This document shows positions 26,026 to 36,300 of a stretch of DNA of 64,000 bases, one piece after another. Origin of the DNA: Enterocloster hominis (ex Liu et al. 2021) (GTDB lineage Bacteria; Bacillota; Clostridia; Lachnospirales; Lachnospiraceae); assembly GCA_014385265.1 (NCBI GenBank), contig JACRTJ010000014.1, forward strand, positions 62,001 through 126,000. Direction: 5' to 3'. Both the position numbers and the translations under genes were made by a program. The notes under the pieces are model-generated. The model was not told the DNA's origin. It saw nothing but the letters and a program-made list of their open reading frames with translations, and searched no databases. Positions within the stretch are counted from its first letter, which is position 1. Each line of letters starts with the position of its first letter.

Positions 26026-26132
26026 GCGGGACGCTAAAAACAGAAGGGAGTGGAATAGAACAGCCGTGAGTGACTCCCGCAAGAACCAGTAGTCTCCTAG
26101 AGGGGAAGCTTCACGTATCAGAAAGTGATACG
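26026..26132 (+). promoter_or_regulatory. Structured 5' leader of the M20 dipeptidase gene
   Basis: Two mutually exclusive pairings are visible: GCGGGA (26026-26031) or GGGAGT (26046-26051) can each pair with ACTCCCGC (26073-26080). A separate hairpin CGTATCA/TGATACG (26114-26132) ends 3 nt before the SD. This suggests RNA-level control; it fits no riboswitch class I know. Confidence 0.35.
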
Positions 26133-26149
26133 GGAAAGGAGTGCAGGCT

Positions 26150-27475
26150 ATGGATCTGAGAGAGCAGATCGATGCGTATATCGAAAAATACAAGTTTGAG
26201 ATCGTGTCAAGAACGTGTGATTTTGTTAAGATCCCCAGCGTGAGCACCAGTGATGATTCGGGAAGGCCCTACGGCCTGGAATGTGCCAGAGCCCTGGATT
26301 TCTGTGATGCGCTGTGCAGGGAAAAGGGTCTGTTTACGAAGAATTACGACTATTATTGCCTGGAGGCCTCCTGTGAGAAAGAGCAGAAGGGAAAACGTCT
26401 CGTTCTTGTGACCCACGCGGATGTGGTTCCGGTGGGAGAGGATACGATCTATGAACCGTTTGCCGGGACTGTATATGGAGATTATATCCTGGGAAGGGGA
26501 TGCGTAGATGATAAGGGGCCGTTGATCGCTACCTTGTACGCGCTCGCTTTTTTTAAGGAGAATCATATTCCGCTGAAAAATGATATCCGTCTCGTTTTTG
26601 GCAGCAATGAAGAACGCACCATGGATGATATTGAGTATTATCTGGAGAGAGCCGGACAGCCGGACTGGGCCCTGGCGGCAGACGGGGATTTTCCGGCGGA
26701 GAATGGCGAGATGGGAAGGATCGATTTTACGGTCTCCGCGCCAAAGGCCAGCCGGGTGGAATACATACGGTCCCGCGGAACAGGCCAGAGTCTGGTACAG
26801 GAGGCCTGTGAATCCCTGATCGAGAACCGGAGCATAACCATCCGGAAAACGCCGTCCAGAGAGGGAGCGGAGGGGGTGGAAAACCCTGTCGCCTATATGA
26901 TCCTGAACCAGGAGGGGGCGGTCTTTAAAAATGATGCAGATGAAAAACATATGCGGGAGCTTTTGGCAGACGGCAATGGGGCGTCCATGGGAGTTTCATG
27001 CTCAGACGAGATCTTTGATGAATCGATCCTGCGGGTCTATAAAGCTGAGACAGAGGGGGAAAATATTAAGCTGAGCTTTGATCTGAGGATCCCGCATTGC
27101 GTGGATCTGGAGGAAACGGCGGAAAAGATCCGAAGGTATGGGGAAGAAAAAGCAATCGCAATAGAGATCGGGAAGATCAGTAAGGGATATTACGAGAGCC
27201 CGGATGAGGGGATCGTAAAGCTGCTGACGGACCTTTATAATCATGAGATGCATATGGACGAAAAGCCCTGTGTACTGCATACGGCGGCAACGTATACACG
27301 GCTGTTTGAGCATGGATGTGATTTCGGCGCAGGGAACTGCCAGGAGGTAAAGCCGTTCCCGCCGGGACATGGCTCTGTCCATGGCTTAGATGAGGCGCAG
27401 AATATAGGCGTTCTCCTGGACGCGGTGAAAATGTATATTCTTGGAATAAAAGCCATCGACGATCTCTGGTCCTGA
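26150..27475 (+). CDS. M20-family (Sapep/PepV-like) dipeptidase
   Basis: 441 residues. A zinc metallopeptidase with ligands in order: His and Asp in VTHADVVPVG, bridging Asp in GRGCVDDKGPL, the catalytic Glu pair in FGSNEERTMDD, Asp in AADGDFP, and His in LHTAATYTRLF. The NEE-RTMDD and DGDFP motifs point to the PepV/Sapep dipeptidase group rather than DapE or ArgE. ATG 26150 follows AAGGAG by 8 nt. It is followed after 37 bp by the MATE gene and probably cotranscribed. The role is likely release of amino acids from peptides. Confidence 0.88.
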   Translation: MDLREQIDAYIEKYKFEIVSRTCDFVKIPSVSTSDDSGRPYGLECARALDFCDALCREKGLFTKNYDYYCLEASCEKEQKGKRLVLVTHADVVPVGEDTIYEPFAGTVYGDYILGRGCVDDKGPLIATLYALAFFKENHIPLKNDIRLVFGSNEERTMDDIEYYLERAGQPDWALAADGDFPAENGEMGRIDFTVSAPKASRVEYIRSRGTGQSLVQEACESLIENRSITIRKTPSREGAEGVENPVAYMILNQEGAVFKNDADEKHMRELLADGNGASMGVSCSDEIFDESILRVYKAETEGENIKLSFDLRIPHCVDLEETAEKIRRYGEEKAIAIEIGKISKGYYESPDEGIVKLLTDLYNHEMHMDEKPCVLHTAATYTRLFEHGCDFGAGNCQEVKPFPPGHGSVHGLDEAQNIGVLLDAVKMYILGIKAIDDLWS

Positions 27476-27512
27476 TGACCGTAGGTGATTAAAGTGAAAA
27501 AGGAGGAGTACT

Positions 27513-28889
27513 ATGTCAGAACAGGCAGCTCTGGATAAAAAAGCCATAAGAAAAGAAATACTGGCCCTTATCATTCCCATTATTCTTGAGAGTATTTTTG
27601 TATACCTGGCGGGAATCGTTTCTGCCTCTCTTGTAGGCCATTTGTCGGGTCTGGCCGTTGCTACCCAGGGTCTTGCAAACCGTATTACAGGTCTCTTGAA
27701 CGTGGTATGGGGCGCAGTCCGTATCGGTTCCATGGTTTACTATGTAAATCTTATTGGCGAAGGCAAATATGGAGAATTGAAACAGGGCTTTAAAAATATC
27801 TGTACAGTAACCCTGGGGATTGCCATTGGGTTTGTACTGATTCTGTTCCTGTTCCCATCCCAGATCCTGTCATTCTTTACAGAGGATGTGGAGCTGATCG
27901 CGTCGGCAAAAAGCTATCTGCATATTACGCTGCTGGCTCTGCCGCTGTGGGTTATGACCAAGATGAACTCCGCGATGTTTAACGCCATGGGCGATACAAA
28001 GACACCGATGTACCTCCAGGTGCTGATCAATGTGGTGAACATTGCATTAGGATATCTGCTTATTTTCATCCTGAAATGGGATTTCTACGGTGCTGCCATA
28101 GCCACGGCAGTTTCCCAGATCGCCGGCGGAGGCGTTGGAATTATTCTTTTAAACCGCAAGGAATATTTCAGACAAGCAGGAAAGACGGGATGGGGGATTT
28201 CCGATAAGGAATCCATTAAAGAAACTCTTCTGAAATCCATTCCTGTTGGTCTGGAAGACGGAATGTGGCAGATCTACGCGATCATCATGACCAAGTTCCT
28301 CCTTACTTATGGTACCAACGCATATGCAGGCTTCCAGCTTGCCACGGCTGCTGAGGAGATCACAGAGCTTCCAGTCATTGGATTCACCGTTGCAGCAACA
28401 ACACTGGCAGGCCGGGCCAAGAGCCAGAAAAGCGGCCCGCTGTTCAGGGAATATTTTAAGCAGCAGCTCTGGATGAACGGAACCATAAGTGCGCTCTGCA
28501 CGCTTGCAATGATCTGTCTGCCATACGGGTTCATGTCTATCGTGACCAATGACCCGGCTCTCAAAGAGGTCGGCGCAGTATATCTGATGATCATGGGAGC
28601 GATCCTGATCCCCCAGAACCTACAGCGTACTCTGACTGGAACTATTTACGGCGGTATTGGCAATACAAAGGCTACCATGATCATTACAGTGATCGGTACC
28701 TGGTGTATCCGTATCCCCATGGCGGCTCTTGCGACATATGTATTTAAGTGGCCGTTATGGACCCTGTGGATGTTCGTGGGTGCTGACCAGGTTGCCCGTT
28801 TCCTGATGATGGCATTCTATGTGAAACGCAACAAGGTCCTCTACTGTATCGAAAACGGAACGGGAGAGAAGAAGGAAGATAATAATTAA
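27513..28889 (+). CDS. MATE-family efflux transporter
   Basis: 458 residues with about 12 hydrophobic segments in two similar halves: N-half IIPIILESIFVYLAGIVSASLVGHLSGLAVATQG, C-half ELPVIGFTVAATTLAGRAKSQK. This is the MATE/NorM fold, which exports cationic drugs or metabolites by Na+ or H+ antiport. The substrate cannot be told from sequence. AGGAGGAG precedes ATG 27513. A strong terminator follows, closing a two-gene unit with the dipeptidase. Confidence 0.9.
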   Translation: MSEQAALDKKAIRKEILALIIPIILESIFVYLAGIVSASLVGHLSGLAVATQGLANRITGLLNVVWGAVRIGSMVYYVNLIGEGKYGELKQGFKNICTVTLGIAIGFVLILFLFPSQILSFFTEDVELIASAKSYLHITLLALPLWVMTKMNSAMFNAMGDTKTPMYLQVLINVVNIALGYLLIFILKWDFYGAAIATAVSQIAGGGVGIILLNRKEYFRQAGKTGWGISDKESIKETLLKSIPVGLEDGMWQIYAIIMTKFLLTYGTNAYAGFQLATAAEEITELPVIGFTVAATTLAGRAKSQKSGPLFREYFKQQLWMNGTISALCTLAMICLPYGFMSIVTNDPALKEVGAVYLMIMGAILIPQNLQRTLTGTIYGGIGNTKATMIITVIGTWCIRIPMAALATYVFKWPLWTLWMFVGADQVARFLMMAFYVKRNKVLYCIENGTGEKKEDNN

Positions 28890-28910
28890 ACGGACAATGA
28901 ATATAGAAGG

Positions 28911-28953
28911 AAAGCCCCCCAGTCATGGAAACATGACCAGGGGGGCTTTTTAT
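28911..28953 (+). terminator. Terminator between the MATE and hydrogenase genes
   Basis: AAAGCCCCCC and GGGGGGCTTT form a long stem around an inner CATG-containing hairpin, followed by TTTTTATA. It sits between convergent genes and may also serve hydA. Confidence 0.9.
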
Positions 28954-28967
28954 AACTTGGGATTCCT

Positions 28968-30683
28968 TTATGACTGGCTGGCTGCGGGAGCCTTATAATG
29001 CACATGCAGCAGCTCCTTGGCCCGATCCTTTAATACGCCGTCTTCGTACAGTTTGGTCACCACCGGGTTTTCGTCGGAGCGCTTGACCAGGGCGCTCTTG
29101 TCGGCGGTGTAGAGTCCGGAGGAGCGTTTTTTCTTGTCCTCCAGGAAGCTTTCCGGCTGTCCCGCGCCGCCGATGCAGCCGGTGGGACAGGCCATGATCT
29201 CCACAAAGTCAAAGTGCTCTTCTCCGCTTTCGATCAGCCCGATGAGCGTTTCTGCGTTGCCCAGTCCGCTGACCACGGCCGTGTGGACGGCCTTGCCGCC
29301 GATCTCAATGGTGAATTTCTTGATCCCCTCCAGGCCGCGGACGCCGGAGTAACGGATCTCCTGGAGCGCCGGATTGGTGCGCTCTGCCAGACGGCGGAGG
29401 GCCGCCTCTGTGACGCCGCCGCTGGTGCCGAAGATCACGCCGCCGCCGGAGCGGATGGAGAACGGGGTGTCGGGGGCCGTGGGCTCCAGATCTGCAAACT
29501 GGATCCCCAGCTCCCGGATCATGGAGGCCAGCTCCTTGGTGGTGAGGACGGCATCGATGTCCGGCTTCCCGTTTCGGATGAATTCCTCCCGCTCGGCCTC
29601 CATCTTCTTTGCCGTACACGGCATGATGGCCACGTTGAAGGTCTCCAGGCCGCATTCCTCGTCGGAGGGCTTATAGTATTCCTTTAAGACTGCGCCGAAC
29701 ATCTCCATGGGAGATTTGCTGGTGGAGAGGTACGGCAGCAGCTGGGGATGCTTGTTTTCCACATATCTGACCCAGGCCGGGCAGCAGGAGGTGAATAGCG
29801 GATACCTGCGCTCCTCATTCCGGCTTAAGATCTCCGCCAGCTCGTTGGTTTCCTCGATGATGGTCATGTCGGCGCTGACGCTGGTATCGAAGCAAAGATC
29901 AAAGCCGATCATATGAAGGGCGGTGTAGATCTTATAAATGCTGTTTTCACCGGGAGCCATGCCGAACTCCTCGCCGAGGGCCACCCGGACGGCCGGGGCC
30001 ACCTGGGCGATGACCCGTTTGGTGGGATCGAACAGGGCGTTCCAGACCTTTCCCTTGGACTTTTTGATGGTGATGGCGCCTGTGGGACAGACTGCTGCAC
30101 ACTGGCCGCAGTTGACGCATTCCGTTTCCGAAAGCTTCCGGTTAAAGGCTGGGGATACGATCATATTGGAGCCCCGGTTGACGAAGTCGATGGCTCCCAC
30201 ATGCTGGATCTCGTTGCACATGCGGACGCAGTCGCCGCAGAGGATGCACTTGTTCATATCCCGGACAATGGCGGGAGAGGAGTCATCGATCTCATAATTG
30301 GGCCGGTTGTTCTTAAAACGGATATCGTAAAGGCCGAACCGGCGGGCCAGGGCCTGGAGCTGGCATTTCTGGTTCTTTTCACAGATGGTGCAGTCCCGGC
30401 AGTGGGAGGCCAGCAGAAGCTCCAGGATCATTTTCCTGTGGTGGTGCAGCTTGGGCGTATTGGTGCGGATCACCATTTTATCCTTGGGCGGTGTGGAGCA
30501 GGAGGCAATGATATTTCCCTTGTCGTCCTCCACCACGCACATGCGGCAGGCGCCGTAAATGGAAAGATCCGTATAGTAGCAGAAGGTGGGGATGTGGATC
30601 CCGACGTTCCGGATCACCTGAAGGATATTTTTTTCGTCTGTGAACTCTGCGCGGAGTCCGTCTACGATCATATATTTAGCCAT
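28968..30683 (-). CDS. hydA: [FeFe] hydrogenase catalytic subunit
   Basis: 571 residues. The N-terminal [2Fe-2S] domain has FCYYTDLSIYGACRMC. A His-Cys cluster domain (HCRDCTICEKNQKC) and two [4Fe-4S] sites (CILCGDCVRMC, CVNCGQCAAVCPTG) follow. The H-cluster domain has all three signatures: TSCCPAW, MPCTAKKMEAE and MACPTGCIGGAGQP. It produces or oxidises H2 in the cytoplasm. With hydB and hydC it forms the trimeric, probably electron-bifurcating complex that couples NADH and reduced ferredoxin to H2. Start ATG 30683 is 13 bp after the hydB stop, with AGGAGGGG upstream. Confidence 0.95.
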   Translation of the reverse strand: MAKYMIVDGLRAEFTDEKNILQVIRNVGIHIPTFCYYTDLSIYGACRMCVVEDDKGNIIASCSTPPKDKMVIRTNTPKLHHHRKMILELLLASHCRDCTICEKNQKCQLQALARRFGLYDIRFKNNRPNYEIDDSSPAIVRDMNKCILCGDCVRMCNEIQHVGAIDFVNRGSNMIVSPAFNRKLSETECVNCGQCAAVCPTGAITIKKSKGKVWNALFDPTKRVIAQVAPAVRVALGEEFGMAPGENSIYKIYTALHMIGFDLCFDTSVSADMTIIEETNELAEILSRNEERRYPLFTSCCPAWVRYVENKHPQLLPYLSTSKSPMEMFGAVLKEYYKPSDEECGLETFNVAIMPCTAKKMEAEREEFIRNGKPDIDAVLTTKELASMIRELGIQFADLEPTAPDTPFSIRSGGGVIFGTSGGVTEAALRRLAERTNPALQEIRYSGVRGLEGIKKFTIEIGGKAVHTAVVSGLGNAETLIGLIESGEEHFDFVEIMACPTGCIGGAGQPESFLEDKKKRSSGLYTADKSALVKRSDENPVVTKLYEDGVLKDRAKELLHVHYKAPAASQS

Positions 30684-30696
30684 GTGTCTCCCCTCC

Positions 30697-32598
30697 TTAT
30701 ACTTCTTTTACTGCGCCGAAGCTGCAGCCGTCCAGGCATGCGCGGCACTTGATGCACTTATGGGTGTCGATGACATGGGGCTGCTTCACAGAACCGGAAA
30801 TAGCTCCCACCGGACACAGTCTGGCGCACTTGGTGCAGCCGCGGCAGAGCTCCGGATCGATCTGCAGGGTCACCAGGGCCTTGCACTGGCCGGCCGGACA
30901 CTTTTTGTCCACCACATGGGCCAGGTATTCGTCGCGGAAGTATTTCAGGGTGCTGCTGACAGGAGACGGAGCCGACTTCCCGAGGCCGCAGAGGGCTGTC
31001 TCGGAGATGGTGGAGGAAAGCTCCTCCAGAAGCTTAATGTGCTCCAGGGTGCCCCGTCCCTCGGTGATATCCGTTAAGATCTCCAGCATCCGTTTGGTAC
31101 CCTCCCGGCAGGGAACGCATTTGCCGCAGGATTCATTCTGGGTGAAGTTCATGAAGAACCGGGCCACCTCTACCATACAGCTCTTGTCGTTCATGACCAC
31201 CAGGCCGCCGGAGCCGATCATGGCTCCCACCTTTTTTAAGGAGTCGAAGTCCAGGTGCATATCCAGATGGTCCTCGGTGGCGCTGAGGCAGAGACAGCCT
31301 CCGGAGGGGCCGCCGATCTGTACAGCCTTGAATTCCCCGTCCTTGACGCCGCCGCCGATGTCGAAGATGACCTTCCGGAGAGGCGTACCCATGGGAACCT
31401 CGATGAGTCCGGTATTGTTGACGTTTCCGGTAAGGGCGAAGGCCTTGGTGCCGTGGTTGTTTTCCGGGCCGATGGTCTTATACCAGGCGGCTCCCTTCTG
31501 GATGATGGGGGCCACGTTGCAGTAGGTCTCCACATTATTTAAGACCGTGGGACTGTCAAACAGGCCGTGCTCCACGGTACGGGGCGGTTTTACTCTGGGC
31601 ATGCCGCGGTTTCCTTCAATGGATGCGGTGAGAGCGCTTCCCTCGCCGCATACGAAGGCTCCTGCGCCCTGGCTGATATGGATGTCGAAATCAAAGCCGG
31701 AATCCAGGATGTTTTTACCCAGAAGCCCCCTCTGTCTGGCCTGGTCGATGGCCATGGACAGACGTTCCACGGCCAGTGGGTATTCCGCCCGGACATAAAT
31801 ATACCCCTGGTGGGCCTGGGTGGCGATGCCGGCGATGATCATGCCCTCCAGGACACGGTGGGGATCGCCTTCCATCATAGAGCGGTCCATGAACGCGCCC
31901 GGATCGCCCTCGTCTCCGTTGCAGACCACGTATTTTTCGGGACCGGGCTGACGCAGCACCTGCTCCCATTTTTTTCCTGTGGGGAAGCCGCCGCCGCCGC
32001 GTCCCCGGAGACCGGCCTCGGAGATCTCCTTTACGATCCCTTCCGGCGTCATGTCGAACAGGGCCTTTGCCACAGCGCTGTAACCGCCCATGGCGATGTA
32101 TTCCCGGATGGATTCGGCGTTGATGTGGCCGCAGTGCTCTAAGGCCACCCGGGTCTGCTGCTTATAAAAGGGGATATCGTCCTGCCTCTGGTAGGGGGTG
32201 CCGTCCTTATCCCGGTACACCAGACGATCCACCACCTGGTCGCCCAGGATGCTCTGCTCGATGATATCCTCACAGTCCTCCACCTTTACCTTAATATACA
32301 GCCATCCCATGGGCTCGATCCTCAGCAGGGGGCCCATTTCGCAGAAACCGTGGCAGCCGCTTTTTTTCAGGCCGATGCTGTGGTCGTGGGGCTCCTCCTC
32401 CAGCTGCACGGTACAGGCAATGTCCCTTTCTTCCATTAATTCCTTCAGACGGTCGTAGATCTTTAAAGAGCCTCCGGCCACACAGCCGGTGCCGCCGCAG
32501 ATCAGGATCTGCTTATCCTGGGTGGCCAGGCACTGGATGAAGTGTTCCCGCTTCTGTTCAAGCTCGGCTCTTGTATTGATTCTTTTTATCTCACTCAT
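30697..32598 (-). CDS. hydB: NuoF-like NADH-binding hydrogenase subunit
   Basis: 633 residues. Domains in order: thioredoxin-fold [2Fe-2S] (LICGGTGCVAGGSL...KKSGCHGFC); FMN and NAD site (GLRGRGGGGFPTGKKWE, NGDEGDPGAFMDRSMMEGDPH); SLBB; NuoF [4Fe-4S] (ESCGKCVPCREGTKRML); C-terminal 2x[4Fe-4S] (CRGCTKCARLCPVGA, CIKCRACLDGCSFGA). This is the HydB/HndC architecture, the diaphorase part of bifurcating [FeFe] hydrogenases. Its ATG overlaps the hydC stop (ATGA), indicating translational coupling. Confidence 0.95.
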   Translation of the reverse strand: MSEIKRINTRAELEQKREHFIQCLATQDKQILICGGTGCVAGGSLKIYDRLKELMEERDIACTVQLEEEPHDHSIGLKKSGCHGFCEMGPLLRIEPMGWLYIKVKVEDCEDIIEQSILGDQVVDRLVYRDKDGTPYQRQDDIPFYKQQTRVALEHCGHINAESIREYIAMGGYSAVAKALFDMTPEGIVKEISEAGLRGRGGGGFPTGKKWEQVLRQPGPEKYVVCNGDEGDPGAFMDRSMMEGDPHRVLEGMIIAGIATQAHQGYIYVRAEYPLAVERLSMAIDQARQRGLLGKNILDSGFDFDIHISQGAGAFVCGEGSALTASIEGNRGMPRVKPPRTVEHGLFDSPTVLNNVETYCNVAPIIQKGAAWYKTIGPENNHGTKAFALTGNVNNTGLIEVPMGTPLRKVIFDIGGGVKDGEFKAVQIGGPSGGCLCLSATEDHLDMHLDFDSLKKVGAMIGSGGLVVMNDKSCMVEVARFFMNFTQNESCGKCVPCREGTKRMLEILTDITEGRGTLEHIKLLEELSSTISETALCGLGKSAPSPVSSTLKYFRDEYLAHVVDKKCPAGQCKALVTLQIDPELCRGCTKCARLCPVGAISGSVKQPHVIDTHKCIKCRACLDGCSFGAVKEV

Positions 32599-33080
32599 GC
32601 GTCCAGGCCCTCCTTCCTGCGGATCTCACGGATCATTTCTCTGGCTTTTTCCGGCGTCATGGCCGGATATACATGATCATTGACGGTACAGACGGGAGCC
32701 AGGCCGCAGGCTCCCAGACAGGATACAGTCTCCATAGTGAACAGCATGTCGTCGGTGGTGGGTTTCTTTTCGGTGACGTTGAGCTGCTTGCGGATCTCCT
32801 CCAGGATGGGAACAGATTTCCGCACATGGCAGGCAGTCCCGTCGCAGACCTTTATTACATATTTTCCCTTTGGCTCAAGGGAGAAGTTTTCGTAGAAGGT
32901 GGCAACACCATAGATCTTGGCGTCGCTGATGCCCAGCTTTCTGGCAGTGTAGCAGAGGGCGGATTCCGGAAGGTAGTGGTATTCCTTCTGGATATCCTGC
33001 ATGATGGCGATGACCTGGGATGGATCGCACTGGTGCTTTTCAAGGATCGCATCCAGCGTTTCAAGGTGAATCTGGCTCAA
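32595..33080 (-). CDS. hydC: NuoE-like [2Fe-2S] hydrogenase subunit
   Basis: 161 residues. Thioredoxin-like [2Fe-2S] protein with CDGTACHVRKS and, 40 residues on, CLGACGLAPVC, the four NuoE/HydC ligands. The N-terminal helical part (LDAILEKHQCDPSQVIAIMQDIQKEYHYLPESAL) is typical. TTG 33080 is the start, with AAAGGAG 8 nt upstream. First gene of the hydCBA operon, transcribed away from rpoB. No separate HndB-like subunit is present, so the complex is the three-subunit type. Confidence 0.93.
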   Translation of the reverse strand: MSQIHLETLDAILEKHQCDPSQVIAIMQDIQKEYHYLPESALCYTARKLGISDAKIYGVATFYENFSLEPKGKYVIKVCDGTACHVRKSVPILEEIRKQLNVTEKKPTTDDMLFTMETVSCLGACGLAPVCTVNDHVYPAMTPEKAREMIREIRRKEGLDA

Positions 33081-33134
33081 GATCGTTTCTCCTTTCTTCT
33101 GTCAGCCCCGGATGGGAATGAATGTTATTTGTAA

Positions 33135-33164
33135 ATTCTACCATAATCCAGATAATATATTCAA
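33135..33164 (-). promoter_or_regulatory. Promoter of hydCBA
   Basis: Minus strand: TTGAAT (33164-33159), 18-bp spacer, TAGAAT (33140-33135), 54 bp from the hydC start. The match is moderate. Confidence 0.45.
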
Positions 33165-33244
33165 TAAAACTATACATAATAAACAAAAGTATTTGGGCAG
33201 ATAAAGTAATAAAATTAAGTCTTTGAAAATGTTGGGAAATTTCC

Positions 33245-33273
33245 TTGACATGTTGACACGGGCATGATAATAT
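33245..33273 (+). promoter_or_regulatory. Promoter of rpoBC
   Basis: TTGACA (33245-33250), 17-bp spacer, TAATAT (33268-33273), 92 bp before rpoB. The leader has a small hairpin (GGTA-CTT / AAG-TACC, 33291-33312). This shows rpoB is transcribed from its own promoter rather than from an rplJL operon. Confidence 0.75.
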
Positions 33274-33365
33274 GAAATGTGCACTATTGTGGTATCTTGC
33301 GCGTAAGGGTACCATTATGCCCAAAAATAGAGTTGATATAGAAAGAAAACAGGGGTGAAACGTCA

Positions 33366-36300
33366 ATGGAGAAAAGCAGAATACGTCCGGTGCCGGCCGG
33401 TAAAAGCGTAAGGATGAGCTACTCGAGACAGAAGGAAGTTCTTGAGATGCCGAACCTGATCGAAATCCAGAAAGATTCCTATCAGTGGTTCCTGGATGAG
33501 GGCCTGAAAGAGGTCTTCGAGGATATCTCTCCCATCGCGGACTTTGCTGGTCATCTGAGTCTGGAGTTTGTGGACTTCACACTTTGCAAAGATGATATCA
33601 AGTACACGATCGAAGAGTGCAAAGAGCGGGATGCCACTTACGCAGCGCCTTTAAAAGTAAAGGTGAGACTCTGCAACAAAGATAAAGATGAAATCAATGA
33701 ACACGAGATCTTCATGGGTGATCTTCCATTAATGACCGATACAGGTTCCTTCGTCATCAACGGAGCAGAGCGTGTTATCGTCAGCCAGCTGGTACGTTCC
33801 CCCGGAATCTATTATGGGATCGATCATGATAAGATCGGAAAGGAATTATATTCCTGTACCGTGATCCCCAACCGCGGCGCATGGCTGGAGTACGAAACAG
33901 ACTCCAACGACGTGTTCTATGTCCGCGTAGACCGTACAAGAAAGGTCCCGGTGACAGTCCTGATCCGTGCCCTGGGTTACGGCACCAATGCAGAGATCAC
34001 CGAGTTATTCGGAGAAGAGCCCAAGCTGTTAGCCAGCTTTGGAAAGGATACCTCCGATAACTATCAGGACGGCCTTCTTGAATTATATAAAAAGATCCGT
34101 CCCGGCGAGCCGCTTTCCGTGGACAGCGCTGAGAGCCTGCTGAACAGCATGTTCTTCGACCCCAGAAGATATGATCTGGCAAAGGTCGGCAGATATAAAT
34201 TTAATAAGAAGCTTCACTTTAAGAACCGTATCACGGGTCAGATCCTGGCAGAGGATGTGGTGGATACCACAACCGGCGAAATCCTTGCCGAGGCTGGAAA
34301 GACCGTGACCATGGAGCAGGCAGAAGCCATCCAGAATGCGGCTGTTCCCTATGTATGGGTACAGACCGAGGAGAGGAACGTGAAGGTCCTTTCCAATATG
34401 ATGGTGGATCTGGCTGCCTATGTGGGCTTTGATCCGGAAGAGGCCGGCGTTACGGAGTTAGTATTCTACCCGGTGCTGGCCGATATCCTGGAAAAAGCAG
34501 GCGATATGGGAGAGGATGAGTTAAAGGCAGAGATCCGCCGCCACATCCACGACCTGATCCCCAAGCACATCACAAAGGAAGACATCATTGCTTCCATTAA
34601 CTATAATATGCATCTGGAGTTCGGCGTTGGTACGAAGGACGATATCGACCACCTTGGAAACCGTAGGATCCGTGCCGTGGGCGAGCTCTTACAGAACCAG
34701 TACCGCATCGGCCTTTCCAGAATGGAGCGTGTGGTAAGAGAGCGTATGACCACACAGGATATGGAGGGGATCACTCCCCAGTCTCTGATCAACATCAAGC
34801 CGGTGACGGCTGCGGTGAAGGAGTTCTTCGGAAGCTCCCAGCTGTCCCAGTTCATGGACCAGAACAACCCGCTGTCTGAGCTGACCCACAAGAGACGTCT
34901 TTCTGCATTAGGCCCCGGCGGTCTGTCCAGAGAGCGTGCCGGATTCGAGGTCCGCGACGTACACTACACCCACTACGGACGTATGTGTCCCATCGAGACC
35001 CCTGAGGGTCCCAACATCGGTCTGATCAACTCCCTGGCCTGCTACGCCAGAGTGAACCAGTACGGCTTTGTGGAGGCTCCGTACCGGGTATTGGATAAAT
35101 CCGATCCGGCTAACCCCATCGTAACCGACGATGTGGTATACCTGACTGCCGATGAAGAGGATAACTATGTGGTTGCCCAGGCCAACGAGCCCTTAGACGA
35201 GGAAGGCCACTTTGTCCACAACAATATTTCCGGACGTTTCCGTGAGGAGACATCCTCCTTCCAGAAGCGCTCCATCGACTTAATGGACGTATCCCCGAAG
35301 ATGGTATTCTCCGTGGCTACATCCATGATCCCGTTCCTGGAGAACGACGACGCCAACCGTGCGCTGATGGGCTCCAACATGCAGCGTCAGGCTGTGCCGC
35401 TGCTTTCCACCGAGGCTCCGGTGGTGGGAACTGGTATCGAGGCCAAGGCGGCTGTTGACTCCGGCGTCTGCGTCGTTGCAAAGAATGCCGGCGTGGTCGA
35501 GCGTTCCGCCTCCAACGAGATCATCATCAAGAGAGATTCTGACGGTATGAAGGATGTGTACCGTCTGACCAAATTTGCAAGAAGCAACCAGTCCAACTGC
35601 TACAACCAGAAGCCCATCGTTTACAAGGGAGACCATGTGGAAAAGGGTGAGGTGATCGCAGACGGCCCGTCCACAAAGAACGGTGAGATCGCCCTTGGAA
35701 AGAACCCGCTGATCGGCTTCATGACCTGGGAGGGCTACAACTACGAGGACGCCGTATTGTTAAGTGAGAAGCTGGTCCAGAACGACGTATATACCTCCGT
35801 CCATATCGAGGAGTACGAGGCAGAGGCCAGAGACACCAAGTTAGGACCGGAAGAGATCACCAGAGACGTTCCCGGCGTTGGCGACGATGCCTTAAAGGAT
35901 CTGGACGAGCGCGGCATCATCCGCATCGGCGCAGAGGTCCGTGCCGGCGATATCCTGGTAGGTAAGGTAACTCCCAAGGGAGAGACTGAGCTGACCGCAG
36001 AAGAAAAGCTCCTCCGCGCCATCTTCGGCGAGAAGGCAAGAGAGGTCCGCGACACCTCCCTTAAGGTGCCCCACGGCGCTTACGGCATCATCGTGGACGC
36101 CAAGGTATTCACAAGAGAGAACGGCGACGAGCTGGCTCCCGGCGTGAACCAGTCCGTAAGGATCTACATTGCCCAGAAGAGAAAGATCTCCGTGGGCGAT
36201 AAGATGGCTGGCCGTCACGGAAACAAGGGTGTTGTTTCCCGTGTGCTCCCGGTTGAGGATATGCCGTTCTTACCCAACGGCCGTCCGCTGGATATCGTGC

